Below, in pieces: positions 7,825-16,885 of a stretch of DNA of 52,434 nt. The DNA comes from DASSWG01 sp041689995 (GTDB lineage: Bacteria; Bacteroidota; Bacteroidia; Flavobacteriales; Flavobacteriaceae), in contig JBDNFD010000017.1 in the NCBI GenBank assembly GCA_041689995.1, positions 1 to 52,434 on the forward strand. The letters are read 5' to 3'. Both the position numbers and the translations under genes were made by a program. Within the stretch, counting starts at the first letter, position 1; every line of letters starts with the position of its first letter. The notes under the pieces were generated by a model. That model did no database searches. It saw only the letters and a program-made list of their open reading frames with translations, and was not told the origin of the DNA.

Positions 7825-9528
7825 ATGGAACCTCTTTCCTTGCTTGAAGTAAAAAATATTTCCATTTCTTTTGGACGCGAAAAAGAAAGGCAACAAGTAC
7901 TGCATTCAATTTCTTTTTCATTAAGAAAAAATGAAATTCTGAGTATTGTGGGAGAATCAGGTTCGGGAAAATCCGTTTCTGCCCTCGCCATTTTGGGTTT
8001 ATTGGGAAAAGCCGCACAAATCGATTCCGGGGAAATCCTTTTTCAAGGAAAAGACATTTTGAAGTTTGGCAGAAAAGAATTGCAAAACCTTCGGGGAAAT
8101 GAAATCTCGATGATTTTCCAAGAACCGATGAGTTCTTTGAACCCTTCCATGAAATGTGGCCCGCAAGTTCGCGAAATGCTGTTACAACATAAAAAAATCA
8201 CGGCCCAAAACGCAAAAAAAGAAACCCTCGCGCTTTTTGAAAAAGTGAAGCTGCCGCGTGTGAAAGCGATGTACAATTCTTATCCGCACCAAATTAGTGG
8301 TGGCCAAAAACAGCGCGTGATGATCGCGATGGCTATTGCCTGCAAACCCAAGATTTTAATAGCCGATGAACCAACCACAGCCTTAGATGTCACCGTGCAA
8401 AAAGAAATTTTGTCGCTCTTGAAATCTTTGCAACAAGAAACCGGAATGAGCATCATTTTCATCTCTCATGATCTTTCATTGGTTTCTCAAATTTCCGATC
8501 GAGTGGCGGTAATGTACCAAGGAAAAATCGTGGAAGAGAATACGGTGGAAGAAATTTTTCGTCATCCGAAAGCGATTTATACCAAGGCTTTGCTGGCTTC
8601 CAAACCTACCATGGACAACCGATTGAAAAAACTTCCAACGATTGCTGATTTCCTGAAGGAAAATGTGCCAGTTCAAATCGAACCAAAACAAGAACGCGAG
8701 GCACGGCATAAAAAACTCTATAGTGAACCACCTTTGCTGAAAGTTGTGAACTTGGAAAAAGAATTTATTTCCAGCGCCGGATTGTTTCGCAGTCCAACCA
8801 AAATAACCGCGGTCGATCATGTGAATTTTGAAATTTATGAAGGTGAAACACTTGGACTGGTGGGCGAATCTGGCTGCGGAAAATCCACTTTAGGAAATGT
8901 CATCCTTCAACTACATCCTGCCACTTCGGGCCAAATCTTTTTCCGTGGGGAAGATATTACCAAGCTTTCCAAAGAAAAAATGCGCCTTTTGCGCAAGGAT
9001 ATCCAAATCATTTTTCAGGATCCGTTTTCATCGCTCAATCCGCGTATTCCGGTAGGAAAGGCAATTATGGAACCGATGACCGTCCACGGATTGTACAAAA
9101 ACCAAAAACAACGAAAAGAAAAAGTCATGGAATTGCTGCAACGGGTTGGCCTGCTGGAAGAACATTTTGACCGGTATCCGCATGAATTCAGTGGTGGCCA
9201 ACGACAACGTATTGGAATTGCGCGTACCATTGCGATTTCTCCAAAATTGGTGATTTGCGACGAATCGGTTTCGGCCTTGGATATTTCGGTTCAAGCACAA
9301 GTTTTGAACCTTTTGAACGAATTAAAGCAAAATTTCGGATTTACCTATCTTTTTATTTCCCACGATCTCGCCGTGGTAAAATACATGTCCGATCAATTAT
9401 TGGTTATGAACGACGGAAAAATCGTGGAACGTGGTGATGCCGACGAAATATATGCAAATCCAAAAGATGCGTACACCCAAAAATTGATCGATGCGATTCC
9501 GAAGGGAATGGAAATTAATTCCAATTAA
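7825..9528 (+). CDS. Peptide-type ABC transporter, two fused ATPase domains
   Basis: A 567-residue double nucleotide-binding protein that should power uptake of oligo- or dipeptides or similar solutes at the inner face of the membrane. Domain 1 has Walker A GESGSGKSVSA, signature ISGGQKQR and Walker B ILIADEPTTALD. Domain 2 has GESGCGKSTLG, FSGGQRQR and LVICDESVSALD. Each half is followed by the oligopeptide-transporter C-terminal segment (GKIVEENTVEEIFRHP; AYTQKLIDAIP). This is the DppD-DppF/YejF-like arrangement. The frame is open from 7585, but I start at 7825 (MEPLSLLEVKNIS) because earlier codons lie in the recX duplicate. No permease or binding protein is adjacent; they must be elsewhere. 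Confidence 0.93.
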   Translation: MEPLSLLEVKNISISFGREKERQQVLHSISFSLRKNEILSIVGESGSGKSVSALAILGLLGKAAQIDSGEILFQGKDILKFGRKELQNLRGNEISMIFQEPMSSLNPSMKCGPQVREMLLQHKKITAQNAKKETLALFEKVKLPRVKAMYNSYPHQISGGQKQRVMIAMAIACKPKILIADEPTTALDVTVQKEILSLLKSLQQETGMSIIFISHDLSLVSQISDRVAVMYQGKIVEENTVEEIFRHPKAIYTKALLASKPTMDNRLKKLPTIADFLKENVPVQIEPKQEREARHKKLYSEPPLLKVVNLEKEFISSAGLFRSPTKITAVDHVNFEIYEGETLGLVGESGCGKSTLGNVILQLHPATSGQIFFRGEDITKLSKEKMRLLRKDIQIIFQDPFSSLNPRIPVGKAIMEPMTVHGLYKNQKQRKEKVMELLQRVGLLEEHFDRYPHEFSGGQRQRIGIARTIAISPKLVICDESVSALDISVQAQVLNLLNELKQNFGFTYLFISHDLAVVKYMSDQLLVMNDGKIVERGDADEIYANPKDAYTQKLIDAIPKGMEINSN

Positions 9529-9544
9529 ACAGGCTTTCCAAATC

Positions 9545-10471
9545 TTAAGAAATAAAAGGAAAAAACAAGGTCAATAATACTAAGAGTAGCAGCAAGATGT
9601 TCTTGAGGCGCTTTTTCCCTTCAGTTTGAAAATAATTTGCACCAATTATAGCTGTCGGAATGATGAAAAACAAAACTTCGCCTTGGATTTTTGTCGCGGA
9701 ACACAAAGCTACCAGAACGCCCACAACCCAAATTCCCAAGATCAAAATCATCGAAGACTTCATGGTGGAAGAAGCATTTTGGATCAAAAACATATAATGG
9801 GTGACAGCCGCCAACGAAAAAACACTAATTGCAACTAATGGAATTAGTTTGGGCCACGAACTGAAGGTTTCAAAATCCCAATTCGGCACGGGAAAAAAAT
9901 GTTCCAATCCAAAAAACGAATTTAAAAATAAGAGTGAAAAGCAAGTTGCCAACATAAAAACGGTAGCTATCGCAACAAAGGGCACGAGCCAGTTCCGATA
10001 ATCATTTGCGGCATAAAAAAGAACGGCCAAAAAAACCAGAATTAAAAATAGCAAGCTCCATTCAAAAAACAAACTTCCCAGACAGATCCAAAAAGAAGCG
10101 TCGAAAATTTTCTTTTTGGTGTCCAATCCTGATTTCAAACTGATTATCCGGCGTATGGCGAGAAGAACAAAAAAACCAGAAATCAAGATTTTGCCGTTCC
10201 TAAGAATATCGGGAAACCAGATGGTGAGCAGAGCAAATAGTAAGACAGCATACGTATTCCGTTTATTGACCCGGTTCCTCTTCACGATAAAATTCACCAA
10301 AATCATCAACAACAAATAGACCACAAGAAGCCCCAATTTCTCAAAAAAATAAGAAATGGAGATCGCGTCTAAAACGGAAGTGAAATTTACTACGCAATAA
10401 TACAGCGTCATACATAGCCCCACGAGCAAAAAATTAATTGGTTTTGATTTCTCGAAAAAACTTGTAAACAT
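9545..10471 (-). CDS. Multi-pass membrane protein, DUF6427 type
   Basis: About 308 residues with roughly nine or ten hydrophobic segments (for example LLVVYLLLMILVNFIV, WSLLFLILVFLAVLFYA, IPLVAISVFSLAAV). No catalytic motif is visible. I start at 10471 (MFTSFFEKSKPINF), dropping 15 residues that would overlap the opposite promoter. Proteins of this kind sit beside DUF6341 and purD in Flavobacteriia; function unknown. It converges on the ABC gene. Confidence 0.75.
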   Translation of the reverse strand: MFTSFFEKSKPINFLLVGLCMTLYYCVVNFTSVLDAISISYFFEKLGLLVVYLLLMILVNFIVKRNRVNKRNTYAVLLFALLTIWFPDILRNGKILISGFFVLLAIRRIISLKSGLDTKKKIFDASFWICLGSLFFEWSLLFLILVFLAVLFYAANDYRNWLVPFVAIATVFMLATCFSLLFLNSFFGLEHFFPVPNWDFETFSSWPKLIPLVAISVFSLAAVTHYMFLIQNASSTMKSSMILILGIWVVGVLVALCSATKIQGEVLFFIIPTAIIGANYFQTEGKKRLKNILLLLLVLLTLFFPFIS

Positions 10472-10483
10472 CGTCCAATTTTG

Positions 10484-10491
10484 TATTTTTG
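10484..10491 (+). promoter_or_regulatory. Candidate -7 element of the DUF6341 gene
   Basis: TATTTTTG matches TAnnTTTG and lies 28 bases before the ATG at 10520. It is in the 48-base gap between two divergent genes. Confidence 0.45.
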
Positions 10492-10519
10492 TACTCGATA
10501 AAGATAATAAAAGCAAATT

Positions 10520-10750
10520 ATGGAATGGATCGATTTTTGGAACGGAATACAGTATCTTTTTGAAAAAATTTTATTCATTCCGTTCGATTGGTTGCGCACA
10601 CTTCAGTTAGAAAGCTGGTGGTTGTCCAACATGGTAAGTTGGGTTTTCCTTCTAACAGGAGCGGCAGCTTTCATCTATTGGATGAAATGTTTAAACGATT
10701 TCCACGAAGATGAAAAACAAAATGCCGCCCATTCGGCCCACGAATTATAG
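10520..10750 (+). CDS. Small membrane protein, DUF6341 type
   Basis: A 76-residue protein beginning MEWIDFWNGIQYLFE with one or two hydrophobic stretches (FEKILFIPFDWL; MVSWVFLLTGAAAFIYWM) and an acidic, polar tail (DFHEDEKQNAAHSAHEL). It is widespread in Flavobacteriia beside purD; function unknown. Its last 6 bases overlap the purD stop on the other strand. Confidence 0.8.
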   Translation: MEWIDFWNGIQYLFEKILFIPFDWLRTLQLESWWLSNMVSWVFLLTGAAAFIYWMKCLNDFHEDEKQNAAHSAHEL

Positions 10751-12016
10751 GTCAAAACCAATATCTTTCCGATAATACATTCCCTCAAAATATAGTTTTT
10801 CAATATTTTGATAGGAAGTTTTTAATGCTTCGCGGTAATTTTTCCCGAATGAAGTTACGGCCAAAACCCTTCCGCCATTAGTGAAGGTTTTTCCGTTTTT
10901 AAGAATGGTCCCTGCGTGAAAAACCAAAGAATCTTTCACATTTTCAAGTCCGTTGATTTCTTTTCCCTTCTCATATTTTTCGGGATATCCCCCAGAAACC
11001 AACATCACCGCTGCCGCCGATCGGTTGTCGATTTCCAGGGTTATTTCATTCAATTTTCCGTCGGAAAGCTTTTCAAATAATTCCACAAAATCATTTTTGA
11101 TACGCGGCAAAACCACTTCCGTTTCCGGATCGCCCATGCGCACATTGTACTCGATCACATACGGATCATCGCCCACTTTTATCAAACCAATAAACACAAA
11201 ACCTTTATAGTCGATTTCTTCTTTTTGAAGACCTTCAATGGTTGGTTTCACAATTCGGGTTTCAATTTTCTCCATAAATTCAGCATCTACAAAAGGAACC
11301 GGGGAAACGGCACCCATTCCGCCCGTGTTCAAGCCCATGTCGCCTTCACCAATGCGTTTGTAATCTTTTGCGGTGGGCAGGATTTTATAATTTTTTCCGT
11401 CGGTAAGAACAAAAACGCTGAGTTCAATTCCATCCAAAAACTCTTCGATCACCACAGTTTTGCTGGCTTCACCGAATTTTTCACCTGCAAGCATATTTTC
11501 CAATTCTTGTTTGGCTTCCGCTAGATTTTCTAAAATCAGGACGCCTTTTCCGGCCGCCAAACCATCCGCTTTCAAAACATAAGGAGCTTTCAATGTTTCC
11601 AAAAATACCTTTCCGGCTTTTAGGCTTTTGGCCGTAAAACTTTCATAGGCCGCAGTCGGAATGTTGTGCATTGCCATAAATTGTTTTGCGCGTTCCTTGC
11701 TCCCTTCCAGCAATGCGCCTCTTTTGGAGGGACCTATCACCGAAACATTTTTGAGCGATTCATCTTCAGCAAAAAAATCGTAAATCCCTTTTACCAATGG
11801 ATCTTCGGGACCAACTACCATCATTTTAATATTGTTTTCCAATACCGTTCGCTTGACCGCTTCGAAATCATTGGGATCAATACTCAAGTTTTCCGCAATC
11901 TGTGAGGTTCCAGCATTTCCGGGCGCCACAAAAAGTTTAGAGCAATGATTACTTTTTGAAATTTTATGGACAAAAGTATGTTCACGACCACCAGCGCCAA
12001 GGATTAGAATGTTCAT
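10745..12016 (-). CDS. purD: Phosphoribosylamine--glycine ligase (GARS)
   Basis: Second step of de novo purine synthesis: joins phosphoribosylamine and glycine using ATP. The product is the substrate of PurN encoded at the start of the window. The protein starts MNILILGAGGREHTF; five extra codons upstream (MNPKP) are less likely. The ATP-grasp core is visible: YVLKADGLAAGKGVLIL, VIEEFLDGIELSVF, GLNTGGMGAVSPVPF and EYNVRMGDPETEVVLPRI, which holds the metal-binding residues. About 423 residues, the normal length. A heptamer-repeat spacer separates it from the polysaccharide operon upstream. Confidence 0.97.
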   Translation of the reverse strand: MNILILGAGGREHTFVHKISKSNHCSKLFVAPGNAGTSQIAENLSIDPNDFEAVKRTVLENNIKMMVVGPEDPLVKGIYDFFAEDESLKNVSVIGPSKRGALLEGSKERAKQFMAMHNIPTAAYESFTAKSLKAGKVFLETLKAPYVLKADGLAAGKGVLILENLAEAKQELENMLAGEKFGEASKTVVIEEFLDGIELSVFVLTDGKNYKILPTAKDYKRIGEGDMGLNTGGMGAVSPVPFVDAEFMEKIETRIVKPTIEGLQKEEIDYKGFVFIGLIKVGDDPYVIEYNVRMGDPETEVVLPRIKNDFVELFEKLSDGKLNEITLEIDNRSAAAVMLVSGGYPEKYEKGKEINGLENVKDSLVFHAGTILKNGKTFTNGGRVLAVTSFGKNYREALKTSYQNIEKLYFEGMYYRKDIGFDL

Positions 12017-12179
12017 AGGTTTTGGGTTCAAGGTTTTGGGTTCAAGGTTTTGGGTTCAAAGTTCAAAGTTCAAGGTTCAAAAATAAATCAACAATCGTTA
12101 ATCTTCAATCGTTAATCTTCAATCGTTAATCTTCAATCTTCAATCGTTAATCGTTAATCTTCAATCGTTAATCGTCCAA
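12017..12179. repeat. Heptamer-based intergenic repeat array
   Basis: Three exact 14-bp units AGGTTTTGGGTTCA (12017-12058) are followed by GTTCAAA/GTTCAAG words and then by an array mixing the 7-bp words ATCGTTA and ATCTTCA up to 12179. All steps are 7 or 14 bases. The array fills the whole space between WcaJ and purD. Confidence 0.9.
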
Positions 12180-13535
12180 TCAATACGCTCTTTCATCTCC
12201 GGCAATTCCGTTATAAATTGTTTGAAAAATTATTTTAATATCCAAGATCAAAGACCAGTTTTCCACATAAAAAATATCATATTTCACCCGGTTAATAATG
12301 TGGTATTCATTTTCGACTTCGCCACGAAAACCGCTGACTTGCGCGAGGCCTGTAATTCCGGGTTTCACAAAATGGCGCACCATGAATTTATCCACGCGAC
12401 CGGCGTACATTTCTGTGTGGCTCACCATATGTGGCCTCGGCCCCACAACCGACATTTCCCCTTTTAGAACATTTATGAATTGTGGCAACTCATCGAAACT
12501 GGTTTTGCGCAAAATCCTTCCAATCCCCGTTACCCGTGGGTCATTTTTGCTTATCTGCTCTAAGTCGGCTTGCTGGTTTAATTGCATGGAACGAAATTTA
12601 TAACAACTAAATTCTTGGTAATCTAGCCCGTTTCTACTTTGTTTAAAAAACACGGGGCCTTTGGAACTTATTTTTATCAGTAAAGCTAAAATCGGTGTCA
12701 GCCACGAAAGCAGAAAAATGATCACCAAGAGCGAAATTACAATGTCGAAAATACGTTTTATGAACTGGTTCAACGGATCTTTAATTGGGATTTTTCGAAG
12801 GGACAAAATGGGCAAATAGCCATAATATTCGTACTCCAATTGTTTGGTGTAAATATTTTTATTATCAGGTAAAAACTTGAGCACTTTCAGATTATTATCC
12901 GCAAAATCAACAATCTCATTGATTTGTTTATTGGATAATTCGGAAACGGAACAGTAAATTTCATCAATATTATTTTCCAGAATATACTCAAAACAGTTCT
13001 GAATGGATTCTAAATCATTTTTATTTATATCAAATACTTTCCGGATTTTGTATCCATATTCAGGGTTTTTTACAAAAAAATCCCGTAGTTGACTTGTTTT
13101 ATTATTTTGTCCAAAAATCACGGTATTCCTTTGATTCCCTTTTAAGAAAACCCTGTATTTTTTCAACAAATAATAAATGGTCAATTTGAAAATTAGGATC
13201 AACGAGAAAACTTGGGCCAAATAAACCAAGACATCTTTTGCAGACCGGTTCAGTTCTTCATAAATTCCAAAAAAGGAAAAAACTATGAACATAAAGATCA
13301 CTCCCTGCAGAAAAACAAGAGAAATAATTTTCACCACTTTGGTGAAGCGATAAACTTCGTAAAAATTTGTTTTCAGGGATAAAATAATCCAGGCCAATGC
13401 GGAAAAAGCAATGAAACTGAGGTGATTGACCGCCGAAAAATCAAACTGCACCGCTAGGACAGAAATAATTGCCAGATCTATCAAATAACTGATTGGCCTC
13501 AAATAACCCGAATATCTGCCCCGCGAATAGACCAT
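12180..13535 (-). CDS. Undecaprenyl-phosphate sugar phosphotransferase, WcaJ type
   Basis: Starts a repeat unit by moving a sugar-1-phosphate from a nucleotide sugar to undecaprenyl phosphate in the inner membrane. The 451-residue protein has four N-terminal membrane segments, a Rossmann-like CoA-binding-type middle (about 140-260), another membrane helix (FDIVISLLVIIFLLSWLTP) and the C-terminal bacterial sugar transferase domain with CYKFRSM, ILRKTSFDELPQFINVL, GEMSVVGPRPHM and KPGITGLAQVSGFRGE. The full five-segment layout points to the large WcaJ/PglB-type family. It is the last gene of the minus-strand polysaccharide operon. Confidence 0.93.
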   Translation of the reverse strand: MVYSRGRYSGYLRPISYLIDLAIISVLAVQFDFSAVNHLSFIAFSALAWIILSLKTNFYEVYRFTKVVKIISLVFLQGVIFMFIVFSFFGIYEELNRSAKDVLVYLAQVFSLILIFKLTIYYLLKKYRVFLKGNQRNTVIFGQNNKTSQLRDFFVKNPEYGYKIRKVFDINKNDLESIQNCFEYILENNIDEIYCSVSELSNKQINEIVDFADNNLKVLKFLPDNKNIYTKQLEYEYYGYLPILSLRKIPIKDPLNQFIKRIFDIVISLLVIIFLLSWLTPILALLIKISSKGPVFFKQSRNGLDYQEFSCYKFRSMQLNQQADLEQISKNDPRVTGIGRILRKTSFDELPQFINVLKGEMSVVGPRPHMVSHTEMYAGRVDKFMVRHFVKPGITGLAQVSGFRGEVENEYHIINRVKYDIFYVENWSLILDIKIIFQTIYNGIAGDERAY

Positions 13536-13537
13536 TG

Positions 13538-14527
13538 CTATTTTTTGATATGTTTTGCGAAATCTTTGTGTTCTTTTTTGAACAATTCATCCTTACTCAA
13601 TCCCATAAAATAATCGTAGGTTTTTTTCATGCCTTCACTTCTGGAAACTTTGGGTTTCCATCCTAAAATTTCCCAAGCCTTGGTAATATTGGGTTTCCGT
13701 TGCATTGGATCATCGGCGGGCAAAGGCTTGTACACAATTCTTTGTTCGGTATTCGTGAGCTTTATAATTTCGTCCGCAAAGTCTTTAATCGTAATTTCTT
13801 CATCATTTCCAATATTGACCGGATCGGAATAATCGCTTAACAGCAATCGATAAATTCCGTCTATTTGATCGTCCACATAACAAAAGGAGCGCGTTTGAAG
13901 CCCGTTGCCAAAGATTGTTAAATCTTCGCCCCGCAAGGCTTGACCAATAAATGCGGGAATAACGCGGCCGTCGTTCAATCGCATTCTCGGACCATAGGTA
14001 TTGAAAATCCGAACAATTCGAGTTTCCAATCCGTGGTATCGGTGATAGGCCATCGTAATGGATTCCTGAAAACGCTTTGCCTCGTCATAAACCCCGCGCG
14101 GACCAATTGTGTTCACATTGCCGTAATATTCTTCCGATTGCGGATGCACCAACGGATCGCCGTACACCTCGGAAGTGCTGGCGATCAATATCCGTGCATT
14201 TTTTTCTTTTGCCAACCCTAATAAATTGTGTGTTCCCAAGGAACCGACTTTCAAGGTTTGGATAGGAATCTTCAGGTAATCGATTGGGCTGGCTGGAGAG
14301 GCAAAATGCAAAATATAATCCAGTTTTCCCGGAACATGGACAAATTTGGAAACATCGTGGTGGTAAAACTCGAAATTTTCCAGCTTGAAAAGATGCTCGA
14401 TATTTTTCAAATCGCCGGTAATCAAATTGTCCATTCCGATGACGTGGTAGCCTTCTTCAATGAACTTGTCGCAAAGATGGGAACCAAGGAAACCTGCGGC
14501 TCCGGTAATTAGGATGTTTTTAGACAT
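13538..14527 (-). CDS. UDP-glucuronate decarboxylase-type SDR enzyme
   Basis: Extended short-chain dehydrogenase that most likely makes UDP-xylose from UDP-glucuronate for the surface polymer. The 329-residue protein has the NAD motif ITGAAGFLGSHLCDKF, the catalytic Tyr-Lys in GVYDEAKR, and family-typical stretches STSEVYGDPLVHPQ, FNTYGPRMRLNDGRVIP and FGNGLQTRSFCYVDD. These last motifs are characteristic of UXS proteins, though other nucleotide-sugar epimerases are close. Its stop is 2 bases before WcaJ and its start overlaps the GT4 stop. Confidence 0.88.
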   Translation of the reverse strand: MSKNILITGAAGFLGSHLCDKFIEEGYHVIGMDNLITGDLKNIEHLFKLENFEFYHHDVSKFVHVPGKLDYILHFASPASPIDYLKIPIQTLKVGSLGTHNLLGLAKEKNARILIASTSEVYGDPLVHPQSEEYYGNVNTIGPRGVYDEAKRFQESITMAYHRYHGLETRIVRIFNTYGPRMRLNDGRVIPAFIGQALRGEDLTIFGNGLQTRSFCYVDDQIDGIYRLLLSDYSDPVNIGNDEEITIKDFADEIIKLTNTEQRIVYKPLPADDPMQRKPNITKAWEILGWKPKVSRSEGMKKTYDYFMGLSKDELFKKEHKDFAKHIKK

Positions 14528-15678
14528 TATTTCTTGTTTATTGTTTTCAAATAGATATTTTCCAATAAATCAATGGTTTTTTCAATATTAAAATTTGCTT
14601 GGAATTTATCAAATGAATTATTTTCAAATTTTGTTCGCATTTCTTCATCATCCAACAATTGCAAAATTTTATTCTTGAAGGTTTCCACATTCTCATCAAA
14701 GATAACAAAACCATTTTGCCCATTTTCAACCAAATCGCGATTCCCGTCAACATCTGTTACGACACAAGCCTTTTTCAGCGCTAAGGCCTCAATTACAGAA
14801 TAAGGCAAACCTTCGTAACGCGCAGTGGAAATGTATAACTTCGATTGTTTGATAATATGAAAAACATCCTCACGACGGGTCCATTCCAACAAGGTAATAT
14901 TTTTTTCTAGTTGATTTTCTCGAATTTGCTTTTTTACCGCCTCCAAGTTTGGTGAATGGAAGCCCACTCCCATCAATACCAAATGAATGTTCGGGTTTTC
15001 TTTTTTCAGCACGGCCAAAACCCGAATCATCAATTCAATATTCTTCTGAAATGATGGCCTCCCAACTGAACAAATATATTCATCAGGCCAGGTTTTTTTT
15101 ATACTCAGTGGTTCTATTTTTTCAATTGGTTTTATGGAATTATTGAACAACAAGGTATTTTCCGGTTTATAGCCAACTTCTTCGATGGCACGGATACGTT
15201 CGGAACTGGACGAAGCGAGAATTTTGTTGTTGAATTTCGAAAAATAGCGTTCCACCATTAAAAACAGTTTCCGTTTCATCGGATTTTGTGTGCTCAAAAA
15301 GGAATATGCCTGCGGGGTATGCAACACGGGGATTTCCAATTGCTTTCCAATAAATTTTCCGATGATCCCCCCTTTCGCGCTGTGAGCATGGATTAAGTTT
15401 GGTTTTTCGGCTTCGATGATTTTTTTTATTTGTGCCGTTCCTTTGGAATCTTTTATTAAACTAATATTCCGTTCAATATCGGTTCGGAAAGATTTTATGG
15501 AATTTCCATTTTTGTCCAAAAAAGGCTGTTGCGTGTCTTTTTTTCCATGAACGACGACGGAATAGAATTTTTCAGGATCAATATTTTCAAGGATCAGGCG
15601 CACGGAAACATCCACACCGCCCACGGAATGGAGGATATGGATGATTTTAATTTTCAATTGGTTTTTTTTTGGCTTCAA
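14527..15678 (-). CDS. Glycosyltransferase family 4
   Basis: Cytoplasmic GT-B glycosyltransferase of 383 residues that should add one sugar to the lipid-linked repeat unit. The N-terminal half has IIHILHSVGGVDVSVRLIL and NLIHAHSAKGGIIGKF. The C-terminal half has YICSVGRPSFQKNIELMIR and the GT4 donor-binding motif STARYEGLPYSVIEALALKKACVVTDV with the E-x7-E pattern. The first codons overlap the end of the upstream ligase gene by 32 bases, so translation is coupled. Substrate cannot be read. Confidence 0.9.
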   Translation of the reverse strand: MKPKKNQLKIKIIHILHSVGGVDVSVRLILENIDPEKFYSVVVHGKKDTQQPFLDKNGNSIKSFRTDIERNISLIKDSKGTAQIKKIIEAEKPNLIHAHSAKGGIIGKFIGKQLEIPVLHTPQAYSFLSTQNPMKRKLFLMVERYFSKFNNKILASSSSERIRAIEEVGYKPENTLLFNNSIKPIEKIEPLSIKKTWPDEYICSVGRPSFQKNIELMIRVLAVLKKENPNIHLVLMGVGFHSPNLEAVKKQIRENQLEKNITLLEWTRREDVFHIIKQSKLYISTARYEGLPYSVIEALALKKACVVTDVDGNRDLVENGQNGFVIFDENVETFKNKILQLLDDEEMRTKFENNSFDKFQANFNIEKTIDLLENIYLKTINKK

Positions 15679-16885
15679 TTATAAAGAGGGAAATAAATAT
15701 GCAAAAATAAAAAAGGCCACGTTGGATTTCCAGATAACTTTCGGTCAACATAGAAATGAACATTATTGCAATAATCAACCCATTGACCATGTTTTTTTGT
15801 ACGTATGAAGAGTGAATTACCACAATAAACATTGTCAAAAGGACAATCAGGCCCAGGACTCCAAATTGAACTATTGTGGAAAGGAATTGATTATGGGAGT
15901 TAAATCCTTCTTTCGCATCTATTCTATAATTTTTCGCATTATATATCTTGTCCAACTCCAATTTTTCAACTCCTGCGCCATAGCCGATCCAAGGTTTTTT
16001 TTCACTAATCTCCATCGCGGCAGTCCATATTTTTTCACGTAAACCTATTCTATGGTATTCCTCTGCTTTTACCGGTGAATCTTTAAAGAAATCTGGACCC
16101 AAATCAACCCCTACTAATGAGAATGATCCAAAGAATTTATCATTCACATAAGTATTTTTGGTTATTATAAATATTGAAATGGAAATCCCCAGAAAGAAAA
16201 TAGCGATTGTTTTCAGATTCAACAATTTTTTCAAATTCAAAAAAGCATAAAGGCTTAAAACAAGCAGGTATATAAACAAGCCCAATCGAACGCCGTACAA
16301 AAGCAATAATATCAAAAAAAGCCCACTTCCAATAAATTTCCATGAGTTTGAAAATTTTCCGAACAAAATGACCACAAATGCAGTATTAAGGAACATCGCA
16401 TTTTCGGGAAAATAGTCCCCGACCAAGAATCGTTGCACAAAATTGTAATAGTGGCTGATTTCAGAATATGCCACATAACCATAGGCCAATGAAAGTAGTG
16501 AAACCACGCAAAACAAAATACAAGAATAAGCAAATATTTTTTTTGCCATTTCAATCAGGCGGATTTCAGGATCGACCAATAAAAAAGCCAAAGGGATAAA
16601 CAAAAATGCAGTCAGCTTTAAACATTTTATTATACTTTCGGAGATATTTGATGTATATACGAGGCTCAGTACCGCCAGGCCAAAATAGGCGATCAATAAA
16701 AACAGGCTTTTGTTGGCTTTGATTTTTTTGGAAAAGTCGGATTGTTTTTTTAAAAATAGGCCGGTAAAAAAAACCAAGGCAAGTGCAATTGGGGAAAGAA
16801 TATTCCAAAATGGCAGTACCGCAAAAAATAACAGAAATGCGAATGCCGCAAAAGGATCTGTGTATTGTTTAGGTTGAAGTTGCAT
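15647..16885 (-). CDS. O-antigen ligase family membrane protein
   Basis: 412 residues with about ten to twelve membrane segments. The periplasmic loop near residues 300-350 has GYGAGVEKLELDKI and FNSHNQFLSTIVQFG, the Wzy_C (PF04932) pattern of O-antigen ligases and polymerases. It could be the ligase that joins the polymer to lipid A core or a second polymerase; the family does not separate these. It overlaps both neighbours (17 bases upstream, 32 downstream). Confidence 0.85.
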   Translation of the reverse strand: MQLQPKQYTDPFAAFAFLLFFAVLPFWNILSPIALALVFFTGLFLKKQSDFSKKIKANKSLFLLIAYFGLAVLSLVYTSNISESIIKCLKLTAFLFIPLAFLLVDPEIRLIEMAKKIFAYSCILFCVVSLLSLAYGYVAYSEISHYYNFVQRFLVGDYFPENAMFLNTAFVVILFGKFSNSWKFIGSGLFLILLLLYGVRLGLFIYLLVLSLYAFLNLKKLLNLKTIAIFFLGISISIFIITKNTYVNDKFFGSFSLVGVDLGPDFFKDSPVKAEEYHRIGLREKIWTAAMEISEKKPWIGYGAGVEKLELDKIYNAKNYRIDAKEGFNSHNQFLSTIVQFGVLGLIVLLTMFIVVIHSSYVQKNMVNGLIIAIMFISMLTESYLEIQRGLFYFCIFISLFIIEAKKKPIEN